A stretch of 46,542 nt of DNA from Candidatus Vogelbacteria bacterium RIFOXYD1_FULL_51_18 (GCA_001823095.1 MHTL01000017.1:1-46542), one strand, 5' to 3'; shown: positions 28,476 through 37,727, counted from the first letter of the stretch. The notes: generated from the sequence alone by a model not told the origin. A program made the numbers and translations.

Positions 28476-28723
28476 TGCCTATGTTAATCTACGTGCAAAA
28501 ACAGTAGCTACACGTAATTCTCTATGTCGCCATAGAGGCCGGACTATATCATCTCGCTTGTCCCAATTAAGAGAGGCGAGTTTGGCGTGTAGTCTCTGAG
28601 GGTTCTCATTTCCATGAGTCTTCCCTGCTGATTATCTGCATCGTTTGAAGATTGTTACCTTTCGGTACTTCAACATGCGCAGAGTTTCCAGCATATAGCC
28701 AAATTTTATAACTACAATCATTC
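28476..28723 (-). mobile_element. Group I intron, ORF-less, at L1917; 3' terminal nucleotide appears to be A
   Basis: P1 AUAACUAU/GUAGUUAU (8 bp with splice-site U.G); core ATGCTGGAAAC...ATAATCAGCAGG, P7 GACTACACG / GATGATATAGTCC. Confidence 0.92.
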
Positions 28724-28900
28724 ATAGTTATCGCCGACATTCACCAGGGCTTACACAGTACAGCCAACCGTCCGAAGACGGAGAACCAACCGTGTTTGAC
28801 CTTCTGGCATTGGTCAGGCGTCACCCCCTATACATCCTCTTACGAGTTCGCAGGGAGCTGTGTTTTTGATAAACAGTCGCCAGGGATTCTTTCGCTGCGA

Positions 28901-29039
28901 CCCTGCCACTGCAAAGCATTGGCCGCGGAAAACGCCGAACGAACGCGGAACGACGCGGAAAAAATTCATACGAATTCTTTCAGCGACTGTCTGCGTCAAG
29001 TCTGCGATATTCTGCGGTCAGTGCTTTGCACTGACAGGG
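28901..29039 (-). repeat. 23S intervening sequence A (long hairpin), helix 63 region
   Basis: CCCTGCCACTGCAAAGCATTGGCCGCGGAA ... TTCTGCGGTCAGTGCTTTGCACTGACAGGG inverted termini. Confidence 0.85.
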
Positions 29040-29574
29040 CGGGCCTTATTGCTAACGTACGGCCGCTTTTTTGCCGAGTTCCTTGAGGAGCACTCACTCG
29101 TTCGCCTTGGTCTTCTCGACCTGACTACCTGTGTCGGTTTGCGGTACGGTCTCACAGCAGTGAACCTTAGAAGCTTTTCTCGGAAGGCTCGTCTGGGCAA
29201 TTTCCTCCGCCGAAGCGGAGCATTTCCCCTCCATCGGTGCTTGAATTGAATCAGCGCTCCGGATTTTCCTAGAGCACGCGCCTACCGGCAGGGACGCAAA
29301 TCCAATAATGCGCTACCCGTTATGTCCTCCGTCACTCCATCGAACTGCTGCGAGGTCACGGAATATTAACCGTGTGCCCATCGGGTGCGGCTCTCGCCAT
29401 CCCCTTAGGACCGACTAACCCTTAGCTGATCACCATCGCCAAGGAAACCTTAGTCTTTCGGCGTCCACGGATCTCACGTGGATTGCGGTTACTTGTGCCA
29501 ACATTCTTCCTTCTCACTGCTCCACAGCGCGTCACCGCGGCAGCTTCATTGCAAGTAAGAATACTCTCCTACCA

Positions 29575-29708
29575 TGCCACTGCAAAGCACTGGCCGCGGA
29601 CGAACGCGGAACGAACGCGGAACGACGCGGAAAAAATTCATACGAATTCCTTCAGCGACTGTCTGCGTCACGTCTGCGATATTCTGCGGTCAGTGCTTTG
29701 CACTGACA
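29575..29708 (-). repeat. 23S intervening sequence B (long hairpin), helix 45 region
   Basis: Near-identical to A internally; sits where H45 tip should be. Confidence 0.85.
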
Positions 29709-29775
29709 TCCTCACCTTCGGTACTACGCTTAGCCCCGATTATCTTCGGCGCAAAATCTCTTAATGAGTGAGCTG

Positions 29776-29818
<43 letters not shown>

Positions 29819-30233
29819 CATTATCAGAGAAATCTCACCTCCTTGAGTGCACTGAGCGTAAATTTAGGGACCTTAGATGGAGGTCTGGGCTGTTCCCCTT
29901 TCGACCAACGGACCTTAGCGCCCGTAGTCTAACTGCTTGGCAGTGGCTCTTGGTATTCGGAGTTTGATAGGATTGACGAGATTGCTCCCTATTCAATCCT
30001 TCCAGTGCTCTACCCCCAAGAGGTACACCAAACGCTAGCCCGAAAGCTATTTCGGAGAGAACCAGCTATTACCAGGTTCGATTAGCTTTTCACTCCTTAC
30101 CACAAGTCATCCGATAGTGTTGCACCGCTAAACGGTTCGGGCCTCCCCCCGCCTTTCGACGGGGTTCACCCTGCTCATGGTAAGCTCACCTGGCTTCGGG
30201 TCTTATGGGTACTACGTGTCTCGCCGAGGGCGA

Positions 30234-30326
30234 GACCGCCGAACTACGCCGACGGAACGCAGAACGACGCGGAAAAGATTTCTCAATTCCGCGATTTTCT
30301 GCGTCAAGTCTGCGAGTTTCTGCGAT
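30234..30326 (-). repeat. 23S intervening sequence C (diverged copy), approx. E. coli 640-655
   Basis: ggaacgcagaacgacgcggaaaagatttc...gcgattttctgcgtcaagtctgcgagtttctgcg. Confidence 0.75.
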
Positions 30327-30448
30327 CTTGTCCCCAACAAGATAGCGCGCTGTTCACACTCGGTTTCCCTGTAGCTCCGGCCCGTAAGGCCTTAGCTTGC
30401 AGCACTCATAAACTCGTTGGCTCATTCTTCAATAGGCACGCCATCATC

Positions 30449-30543
30449 CCGCCCTCTTTCCCAACGAATAGACAACCGTAATCAATACAAGTTACAACGC
30501 TCGTAATGACCACAGTGATATATTCACGGGGATAGAGGGCGGG
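30449..30543 (-). other. Unrelated helix 25 extension/IVS
   Basis: CCCGCCCTCTTTCCC ... GGGGATAGAGGGCGGG stem, ~95 nt where ~30 nt expected. Confidence 0.6.
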
Positions 30544-30602
30544 ACTCTGACTCCTTGTAAGCATATGGTTTCAGGAACTATTTCAACGCCCTTACCGGGC
30601 TG

Positions 30603-30639
<37 letters not shown>

Positions 30640-30855
30640 ATCTCAAAACGTATTTAGCCTTGGCAGTTAGTACTGCCGGATTCCCCCAGGCTAATCATGT
30701 CCCGGGGTACTCAAGAATAATGCAGAGTGTGTGCGCACTTTCACCTACAGGGCTATTACCTTCTCTGGCTCCGCGTTCCAGCGGATTCAATTAGCCTGCA
30801 CAGCTACCCTTCATCCGCCTTGCGGCGGATGATGCACTACCTTACAACCCCCTAG

Positions 30856-31003
30856 TCACACCTCACTACACTCGTTGTGCCTCGCGGACTTACGCAGACT
30901 TGACGCGGACTTACGCAAAAAAAATGCAAATGCATCCATTCTGCGACCTTCTGCGTTTATTCAGCGTTGTTCTGCGGGTTGCACCGAATGTAATGAGGTG
31001 CGA
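30856..31003 (-). repeat. 23S intervening sequence D, inverted orientation, approx. E. coli 270-280
   Basis: cgcagacttgacgcggac is the reverse complement of tctgcgtcaagtctgcg in A/B/E; arms tcacacctcactaca / tgtaatgaggtgcga. Confidence 0.78.
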
Positions 31004-31102
31004 CCAAGGTTTGGGCTCCTCCCTTTTCGCTCGCCGCTACTTGGGGAATGTCTATTGATTTCTTTTCCTCCGGGTACTGAGATGTTTCACTTCCCCGGGT
31101 AT

Positions 31103-31255
31103 GCTGCCATGCTCTGCACTGGCCGTGGAAAACGCGGAACGAACGCGGAACGACGCGGAAAAAATTCATACGAATTCCTTCAGCGACTGTCTGCGTCAAG
31201 TCTGCGATATTCTGCGGCCGATGCAAAGCACGGCATGCCGTGGTTTGCACGGCAG
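31103..31255 (-). repeat. 23S intervening sequence E (long hairpin), helix 9 region
   Basis: Internal ~75 nt near-identical to A and B. Confidence 0.85.
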
Positions 31256-31566
31256 GGTTTCCCCATTCGGAGATCTCCGGATCAAAGGTTGCTTGGCACC
31301 TCCCCGGAGCGTATCGCCGCCATACTGCGTCCTTCATCGCCGTTTTGAGTCTAGGCATCCGCCATATGCTCTTAAACCGCCATTTCCTATTAGGAAATCT
31401 TTACATCATTTTATCTCTTTTTACAGATATTTACCTGCTATTCAGTTTTCAAAGTGCGTGTCTTTGGGATTTAAAAAACCGCTTCTCCAAGCGGCAGTAT
31501 GAGCGCGAAACATTCCTAGCTCATCGCCGTTTGAATATTGGTTGATATCCGGTAGACATTAAGGCC

Positions 31567-31594
31567 ATTATATACTAATGAAAAACGGTGTCAA
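31567..31594 (-). promoter_or_regulatory. Consensus promoter for 23S-5S: TTGACA-16 nt-TATAAT
   Basis: Minus strand TTGACACCGTTTTTCATTAGTATATAAT. Confidence 0.85.
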
Positions 31595-31620
31595 TCCACC
31601 CGAAGCGGAGACACCGTTTT
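31580..31620 (-). terminator. Intrinsic terminator of upstream channel gene, overlapping the 23S -35 box
   Basis: AAAAACGGTGTC...GACACCGTTTTT perfect 12-bp inverted repeat. Confidence 0.75.
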
Positions 31621-31653
31621 TCAAAATATGCCTTATCTATCCGCAGAGGCGGA

Positions 31654-32412
31654 CTATTTTCTGCCGTCTAATTCGTCACTGACGCGGCCGAGAACCCCCG
31701 CGGCCCAATCACGTCCGCCGAGGCCAAATGCAAGGCCTCCCGCGAGCGCAACCATAAAGACAATACCAGTAAAAAGTATTTGGGCAAACTCGGCCCCGAT
31801 GCGCAATTGGTTCATGACCACGAGAAGAGCAAAAATCCAAATTGCCCACTTGGCAATGAGGCCCAGGAGATGCGCTGATTTGACGCCGGTCCCTTTTGCC
31901 GAGAAGTACACCAGCCGCTGTGTCACATCGGAGAGCACCGCCGCTATCATCAGCACGAGCGCCGAGATGATGATGTTGGGGAGGAAGGAGAGCACAATGA
32001 CATTGAGGAACGCATTAAGCTCCGTGAGGCCGAGCACATTTACCGCGGCCACAAGGAAGACGGCAATGATAAACCACTTAATAAGTCCTCCTATGAACGA
32101 ACCGCTGTTGAGCTGCATACCCGCATGCGAGACCAGCTCGTCAACTCCAACGTTTGAAAGGGCGCGATCCATCTTAAGCGACCGGATGACCTCCCTGACT
32201 GCCCGCTCGAGAAAGGCTCCAATGACCCAGCCAAGAACGAGAATAAGTACCGCGATGATAATGCGCGGCGCGTAGAGGTAGACGCCGGCTGCAATGGTCT
32301 CAAACGACGTGGTGAGCGCTTCACCAGAATCAGAGAGGATTCTTAATGCGCCGGTGCCGTCCACCATCTGTGGTGCCGTGGTTGCGGCAACTGCCGCGAT
32401 AGGTTCGTACAT
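31654..32412 (-). CDS. Mechanosensitive-channel-like multi-TM protein (MscS-related TM repeats)
   Basis: Repeated amphipathic TM segments (PRIIIAVLILVLGWVIGAFLERAVREVIRSLKMDRAL) typical of CPR Msc-like proteins. Confidence 0.65.
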   Translation of the reverse strand: MYEPIAAVAATTAPQMVDGTGALRILSDSGEALTTSFETIAAGVYLYAPRIIIAVLILVLGWVIGAFLERAVREVIRSLKMDRALSNVGVDELVSHAGMQLNSGSFIGGLIKWFIIAVFLVAAVNVLGLTELNAFLNVIVLSFLPNIIISALVLMIAAVLSDVTQRLVYFSAKGTGVKSAHLLGLIAKWAIWIFALLVVMNQLRIGAEFAQILFTGIVFMVALAGGLAFGLGGRDWAAGVLGRVSDELDGRK

Positions 32413-32511
32413 ACTGTTTGCACAAAATTATGCTGTTAATAAAGCTTCCGCAACTTTACTTCTATGGTAACACCCTTCCGCGCATCCTGCGCTTCTACTT
32501 GTGGATAACCG

Positions 32512-33120
32512 CTACTCCTGCGCCTTCAGTCCGATACGGTCAATAATTCTCTGATGCGGCGATTCAAACACCTCGCGGACAAATTTGTCGTAGGCCTCCA
32601 ATCGGTAGAGAAAATCGTGGGTTTCAAAGAGCGCATAGTTGAGTTCGCGGCCGATGTCCGCCTCCATCGTGCGCAGAGCCGATTCCGCGACAACTCTGCG
32701 TAATTGATCGCCCACGATCATAATGTCTATCGGCGATGAATCATCCTGAATAAAGACCCCCGCAACAATAAGGAGCTTGATTTTCCCGATGCCTTTAAGA
32801 CGCTTAATTACCTCATCATTCTTAAACGGAACAGAATTGAATAAAAATTTTTTCAGCGGCCCATTGATGAGCAGACGCTGGAGATACCAGCCCTTGAAGC
32901 TGCGCTTCCCATTTCTGGTTGAAGCCAGCACCGCGTGGGCAATACGATGCTTTAGGAAGCCGACGCTTTCAAGAATTTTGAGCTCTTTGCGCAATTGCGG
33001 AAGCGAAACTTTAAGGCGTTTTGCCATATCCTTATCCTCGTATGCCCCTTCCTGGTGTTGGAGGAAAAATCGGAGCACTTTAAGCCGTACGGGCCCGAAC
33101 AGCTTTGCGAGGATTTCCAT
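32512..33120 (-). CDS. Winged-HTH plus nucleotidyltransferase-like protein
   Basis: ILAKLFGPVRLKVLRFFLQHQEGAYEDKDMAKRLKVSLPQLRKELKILESVGFL then IKLLIVAGVFIQDDSSPIDIMIVGD. Confidence 0.65.
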   Translation of the reverse strand: MEILAKLFGPVRLKVLRFFLQHQEGAYEDKDMAKRLKVSLPQLRKELKILESVGFLKHRIAHAVLASTRNGKRSFKGWYLQRLLINGPLKKFLFNSVPFKNDEVIKRLKGIGKIKLLIVAGVFIQDDSSPIDIMIVGDQLRRVVAESALRTMEADIGRELNYALFETHDFLYRLEAYDKFVREVFESPHQRIIDRIGLKAQE

Positions 33121-33165
33121 TGGAAGTCATCCTAGCAGAAACGAAGGCCGACTTCCAGCGTGCAC

Positions 33166-33197
33166 GAAGTTGGACTCGCCGTAGCGAGTCCAACTTC
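33166..33197. repeat. Palindrome GAAGTTGGACTCGCC-GT-AGCGAGTCCAACTTC
   Basis: Related copy in frame at 34550-34583. Confidence 0.85.
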
Positions 33198-33221
33198 AAG
33201 AAAGAAAGCGTTTTATCCTGA

Positions 33222-33596
33222 TTACTTAAGAGTTACCTTGGCTCCCGCATCTTCAAGCGCCTTTTTGAGCGCTTCTGCTTCCTCCTTTTTGACACCCTCC
33301 TTGAGAGGCGCTGGGGCGCTCTCTACGAGGTCTTTCGCCTCCTTGAGACCGAGGCCGAGCGCTTCTTTAACGGCCTTAATGACCGCAATCTTATTATCCC
33401 CTGTGGCGGAGAGTTCAACGGTGAAAGAATCCTTCACTTCTGCTTCAGCGCCGGGAGCCGCTGCCCCCGGGGCCGCGACGACTGCGGATGCTGATACGCC
33501 AAATTTTTCTTCCAGAGCCTTTACCAATTCGTTGAGTTCAATGACCGAGAGTGACTCAATACTCTCTATAATGCTGCTGAATTTTGTGTCTGACAT
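33222..33596 (-). CDS. rplL: 50S ribosomal protein L7/L12
   Basis: EKTFTVEL-like [71 protein letters not shown]. Confidence 0.97.
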   Translation of the reverse strand: MSDTKFSSIIESIESLSVIELNELVKALEEKFGVSASAVVAAPGAAAPGAEAEVKDSFTVELSATGDNKIAVIKAVKEALGLGLKEAKDLVESAPAPLKEGVKKEEAEALKKALEDAGAKVTLK

Positions 33597-33613
33597 AGGC
33601 TTATATAGTTTAC

Positions 33614-34111
33614 TTAGCTTCTCTTCTGTGCAATCTGATCAAGGGCCATCACCAAGCGAGAGAGCGGCGATTGCACAAGATAGGCGAGTCTGCCGTGCAA
33701 AACCTCTCTCCCGGGAATGTTTGCAATCTCAAGCATCGACAGCGCATCGCGGTAAGAACCCTCAAAAATGCCGCCGAGGATACGGAGCGTATCTTTGCGC
33801 GATTTAGCAAACTTGCCCACCTCCCGTGCCGGAGCAAGCGCGTCATCGCCGTAGGCAATGCCCACCTCTCCGTCAAGCGCCGGTGGAACGCCTTCCAGTG
33901 GAGTAGTCGCGAGGGAAAGCGCAATAAGCGTTTTTTTTGCCACTGTGTACGAGACCCCATTCTCGCGCAGATTCCTGCGCAGGAGGGATGTGTCCTGCGA
34001 ACGCAATCCGTGGAAGTTCACGAAGACTACCGTCACGGCACGTTCTACGATGCCCTTCAGACGCTCTAGTATCTCACCTTTCTTTTCTCTGCTGATTGCC
34101 ATGCGTGTAAA
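33614..34111 (-). CDS. rplJ: 50S ribosomal protein L10
   Basis: [38 protein letters not shown]; start at internal Met MAISREKK. Confidence 0.93.
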   Translation of the reverse strand, partial: FTRMAISREKKGEILERLKGIVERAVTVVFVNFHGLRSQDTSLLRRNLRENGVSYTVAKKTLIALSLATTPLEGVPPALDGEVGIAYGDDALAPAREVGKFAKSRKDTLRILGGIFEGSYRDALSMLEIANIPGREVLHGRLAYLVQSPLSRLVMALDQIAQKRS

Positions 34112-34127
34112 GAAAAAACGGCTCATA

Positions 34128-34205
34128 AAAACCGTTCGACCCTCGGTAGGACTTATTCCGTCCGCCATGGCGGAGCGGAGCCTACTGTCTCCGGTTATGC
34201 CGCTA
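34128..34205 (-). ncRNA. Ribosomal L10 leader-like autoregulatory RNA
   Basis: Minus strand AACCGGAGACAGTAGG...CCTACCGAGGGTC upstream of rplJ. Confidence 0.65.
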
Positions 34206-34212
34206 TCCTACC

Positions 34213-34347
34213 CTATCCCACACTTGTTGTAAAGTTGTCAGTGGGAGCACGCTCGGAACTATAGGACCCGATAAGAAGCACGCCAATGACTCCTAAGAGC
34301 ACAATGCACAAGAAGCCGGCCACCATCTTCCAAAATGTCCCATTCAT
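34213..34347 (-). CDS. 44-aa single-TM small protein
   Basis: MNGTFWKMVAGFLCIVLLGVIGVLLIGSYSSERAPTDNFTTSVG; below the ORF-track length cut-off. Confidence 0.4.
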   Translation of the reverse strand: MNGTFWKMVAGFLCIVLLGVIGVLLIGSYSSERAPTDNFTTSVG

Positions 34348-34369
34348 ATAACGCATATATATTAGTATA

Positions 34370-35743
34370 TCACCTGCCCCGCAGGCGCTTCCAGAGTCTC
34401 TCTAAAAAACCTTCTTCTTTCGGCACTATTAAAATACCTGCCTGTTGCCCCGACTGGTCAAGGCGGGCCTGTTGACTCACGCCGCTTACGGTAATGAGCG
34501 GGGGTGTGGCGCTTGATTTCTCTGATTTCGCCGCAGGCTCGGGGGTCTTGGAAGTCGGACTCGCCGTGGCGAGTCCGACTTCCCTCGGCACCAGTGTTTT
34601 CTTTTGGACGAGTGTCTTGTTCTGTAGCTTTCGTAGTCCTATTGTGAGCGCACGCATGTCAGCGCCCTCAACGACCGGGCTTGCATCTGCGCTGAAAGCG
34701 ATACTGCTCGGCGCGATGAGAGTAAAGGGACCGGCGCCGAAGGGAAGAGAAATAGAAATGGGAACCGATGCGTGCGCGGGGATAATGGTATCCGGAGCGA
34801 GGGATTCCGTGCTTGAACCAAGCGCCGCCTTCCATCTGCCGATGTTAGTTTCGTAGTCCGAATCGTTCCTGATATACAAGACCAGAGCGCCGTCCGGCAT
34901 GCGATTCCCTCTTTCAATGGCAATCTGCGGCGCGGCAATCTGCACCGTGGTACGCGAGACGGCTTCTCCTCCTCCGGTTGCTCCCGTAAGCACAACAATG
35001 TAGCGGCCAGGCAGGGGATAACGATGCTCTATGCGCTCACCGCTCCCTCCTGTTCCGTCTCCAAAAGCCCAACGGTATTGGGCTCCTGACGCATTTTTTC
35101 CGCTCCCGAGCGCATGGAATATGAGGGGCGCTTCGGTATTCCCCAAGCGTTCACGGCCCGCAGAAACAGTAAATGGCGGAGGAGGGACAGCCGAGAGTCC
35201 CGCGTAACTCTCGTGCGAGGAGTAGATGATGGTGTTTGTTGTGGTAGTTGTGGTAGTTGTCGTCGTTGCCGTACTGGTTGCATTTTGGTCTGGTGTTGTG
35301 CTTGCATCTCCGTTCCCTCCTCCGCCCGCACTAATGATAATCTGGTGCGTCGTCGCCCAGACTTTGTCCGTCTCTCCGCTCGTGAGGGTAAATGAGAGGG
35401 TATGAGTCCCTTCGGCGCCGTTTTTGTAGTAAAAGCTCCGGCTTGCAGTGTTTTTATTCACGGTGAGTTCATTGACCGCCTTCCAATTCTCTGTATTGGA
35501 TGAAAATTCCCCCGATGCAGAACTGGATGTCAATGAGAGCTTGTTGGAAGATTCGTCTATTTTCTCTGCCTCACCGCTCGCGTTTTGTAGCTCAACAGTA
35601 ATCTTTTCCGATACTGTGTTCGGCGCAACCGTTTGTTCAGAAGTAGTAACGGCAATCCCGGTAATGGCGCCCACCGCCGCGAGAGCAATAAGCCCCCACA
35701 TTGTGAATAAGAAGGGGATAATGAGTGGAAAACTTCGTCTCAT
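34370..35743 (-). CDS. Secreted/membrane PKD-domain protein with Thr-rich linker
   Basis: YRWAFGDGTGGSGERIEHRYPLPGRYIVVLTGATGGG PKD motif, (T)10 linker, N-terminal TM. Confidence 0.7.
   Translation of the reverse strand: MRRSFPLIIPFLFTMWGLIALAAVGAITGIAVTTSEQTVAPNTVSEKITVELQNASGEAEKIDESSNKLSLTSSSASGEFSSNTENWKAVNELTVNKNTASRSFYYKNGAEGTHTLSFTLTSGETDKVWATTHQIIISAGGGGNGDASTTPDQNATSTATTTTTTTTTTNTIIYSSHESYAGLSAVPPPPFTVSAGRERLGNTEAPLIFHALGSGKNASGAQYRWAFGDGTGGSGERIEHRYPLPGRYIVVLTGATGGGEAVSRTTVQIAAPQIAIERGNRMPDGALVLYIRNDSDYETNIGRWKAALGSSTESLAPDTIIPAHASVPISISLPFGAGPFTLIAPSSIAFSADASPVVEGADMRALTIGLRKLQNKTLVQKKTLVPREVGLATASPTSKTPEPAAKSEKSSATPPLITVSGVSQQARLDQSGQQAGILIVPKEEGFLERLWKRLRGR
34550..34583. repeat. 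Palindrome GGAAGTCGGACTCGCCGTGGCGAGTCCGACTTCC in frame in PKD protein
   Basis: Encodes REVGLATASPTSK on minus strand. Confidence 0.9.
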
Positions 35744-35746
35744 ACT

Positions 35747-36751
35747 TTAATAGCTTAGCTCATCAACCAACCTGCCCTGCGCGTCGTAGAGCGAGATATG
35801 CTCGCGATTCATATCCCAAAGCTGTTGGGGATAGTTGAGGTAGATATACCAGGATGTGCCCGTGAAGTCGTTGTCGGCTACATGCTGTGCCAGACAACCA
35901 CTGTATGAAAAACGCTTTTTTACATAACTCTTGCAGTATCCCGAGAGCCCTGTTGTCTTATCCACATAATCAATGCCATCACGCACCTCAAATACCGGCG
36001 TATGACAGGCAGAGAGCCTCCGTACATAGTTGTAACAGGATTGCTCCAACGAGGCGAGTTCCGGCTCCTTAGACGGAGCAGGACAGTTTGCACTTGCTCT
36101 GGGACTAAAGTTATAGGGCGGGAGCGCTTCAAGGTAGCCAATACACTTATTAAGTTTGAAGCTCACCGGAACTGCATAGGGAGATTGATTAGGCATTTTG
36201 CCGGTAACAAGATATGCCTGTTCACGGGGACCTAGAACAACAGGGGTAAGAAAGTTCGCCTGCGTTCCCGTGAGAATCCTTGCCCCGGTAGGGATGGCAA
36301 CCCTATCCGACTGGTACCTGACCTGCAGGGTTGAACTTGAGGTAGGGAAGAGTTTGTTTTCACGGCCATTTTTTACAGTCCAGCCGGTAATAGAGATGGA
36401 TTCACTGCGAGTGTTATTGCGAATTGTTATATTTTCCTGATTTACTTGGATTGCAGACGCGGCGCTCCCCTTGCTTGAGATTACGACTTTGCCCGCATAG
36501 GGAGAACGCGCGAGATCAGAACTGCTTGTCTGTGTTACGGGAGAAGATGGAGAGGTGCGAGCAGTAGTCTCTCTCTCTGAAGTGCTCCGTATAACGCTCG
36601 TCCCGCCATCCGCAAGACGAGTTGCACCCTGCCTTTCCTCAAACTTTGATGGTCCGCCGTTTGAGACCCATGCAAAAAAGATAAACGACACGATGAGGAG
36701 TATCCATATGCCATCAGTGTTCTGTGGAGTGGGAGCGGGGACATCGGCCAT
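35747..36751 (-). CDS. Membrane-anchored protein with lamin-tail-like domain
   Basis: N-terminal TM; ISITGWTVKNGRENKLFPTSSS...LGPREQAYLVTGK. Confidence 0.5.
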   Translation of the reverse strand: MADVPAPTPQNTDGIWILLIVSFIFFAWVSNGGPSKFEERQGATRLADGGTSVIRSTSERETTARTSPSSPVTQTSSSDLARSPYAGKVVISSKGSAASAIQVNQENITIRNNTRSESISITGWTVKNGRENKLFPTSSSTLQVRYQSDRVAIPTGARILTGTQANFLTPVVLGPREQAYLVTGKMPNQSPYAVPVSFKLNKCIGYLEALPPYNFSPRASANCPAPSKEPELASLEQSCYNYVRRLSACHTPVFEVRDGIDYVDKTTGLSGYCKSYVKKRFSYSGCLAQHVADNDFTGTSWYIYLNYPQQLWDMNREHISLYDAQGRLVDELSY

Positions 36752-36800
36752 GCCTGTATTCTAAACTAAGCACGAACCAGAGAGAAGTGCACAAGGTAGG

Positions 36801-37706
36801 TTAGCGTGGAGCCTGTAATTGGCGCAGGAGCTGTAACAGCTGTAACAGTTGATTAAGCTGATTTTGCTGCAGAGAGCCAACCGGCGCCAACTGGCCAACG
36901 GCTGGCGCCATGAAGGCCGCGCCATTGAGCTCATTTATCTTCGCCCGAGTCTTGGGCCCTACATGGCCGGCGCCAGCTTCTGTAGCCGACTGGACAATGC
37001 CATTCGCCAGCTGGAATTTAATTACCGCCGCGCGCGTGGCGGGACCAAAAAATTTGGTCTCATTGCCCGGCGCGCCTGGCCCCGCTTGAGAAACCGTAAA
37101 CCCTCGGCCATTTAAGAATTGCTGGAGGCCTTTGACATCATCGCCCACACTGCCTGCAACAAGCAGGCGGTTGAAGAAGGCGCGGGAAGAAGCCCTCGCG
37201 AGAGCCGGCGAAGCGGGTGTGACTGGTCTAACAACGGGCACCGCTGGGGTCGCAGGTACTACTGGAGGTGCCGGTGGCGGTGGAGTACCCCCTCCGCCTC
37301 CAGAAGAACTGCTACTACCTCCACTGCTAGCACTGCAACCATTTTTAGAAGGAGTTATGGTATATGTACCCGCTGACTCCGGTACCTGAAGGTACGTGGT
37401 GCCCGGGTTAATGTTATTCACACAAGATGTTTCCGATCCATTGTCTGCTTGGAGAGAAACAATATTGGCATCACTTCCAGTCATCTTAAATGCGCTGCCC
37501 GGATTAGTAACGGTGAGCACTCCAGCATTAGACGTGACACTGTTCGCAGTAGAACCGTCGAGAATAGTGAGGTTCGCAGTTACTCCAGTTCCACTGACAC
37601 TCTCTATAGTAAAATCCCCATCAGCAACAAAGTCATTGGTCGCGGCCATCGCTGTGCCAGCAAAGAGAGCAAGAACCCCCGCTGGAATAATAAGATATTT
37701 TTTCAT
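36801..37706 (-). CDS. Secreted protein with C-terminal peptidoglycan-binding (PG_binding_1) domain
   Basis: Signal peptide; GDDVKGLQQFLNGRGFTV...FGPATRAAVIKFQLANGI. Confidence 0.8.
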   Translation of the reverse strand: MKKYLIIPAGVLALFAGTAMAATNDFVADGDFTIESVSGTGVTANLTILDGSTANSVTSNAGVLTVTNPGSAFKMTGSDANIVSLQADNGSETSCVNNINPGTTYLQVPESAGTYTITPSKNGCSASSGGSSSSSGGGGGTPPPPAPPVVPATPAVPVVRPVTPASPALARASSRAFFNRLLVAGSVGDDVKGLQQFLNGRGFTVSQAGPGAPGNETKFFGPATRAAVIKFQLANGIVQSATEAGAGHVGPKTRAKINELNGAAFMAPAVGQLAPVGSLQQNQLNQLLQLLQLLRQLQAPR

Positions 37707-37727
37707 TGGTTTGAAAAATATCTTATT

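Noticed and set aside
35222-35290. Thr-rich repeat (T)10 as a phase-variable tract
   Set aside because: Codons are mixed, not a homopolymer or strict short tandem repeat; more likely a linker.
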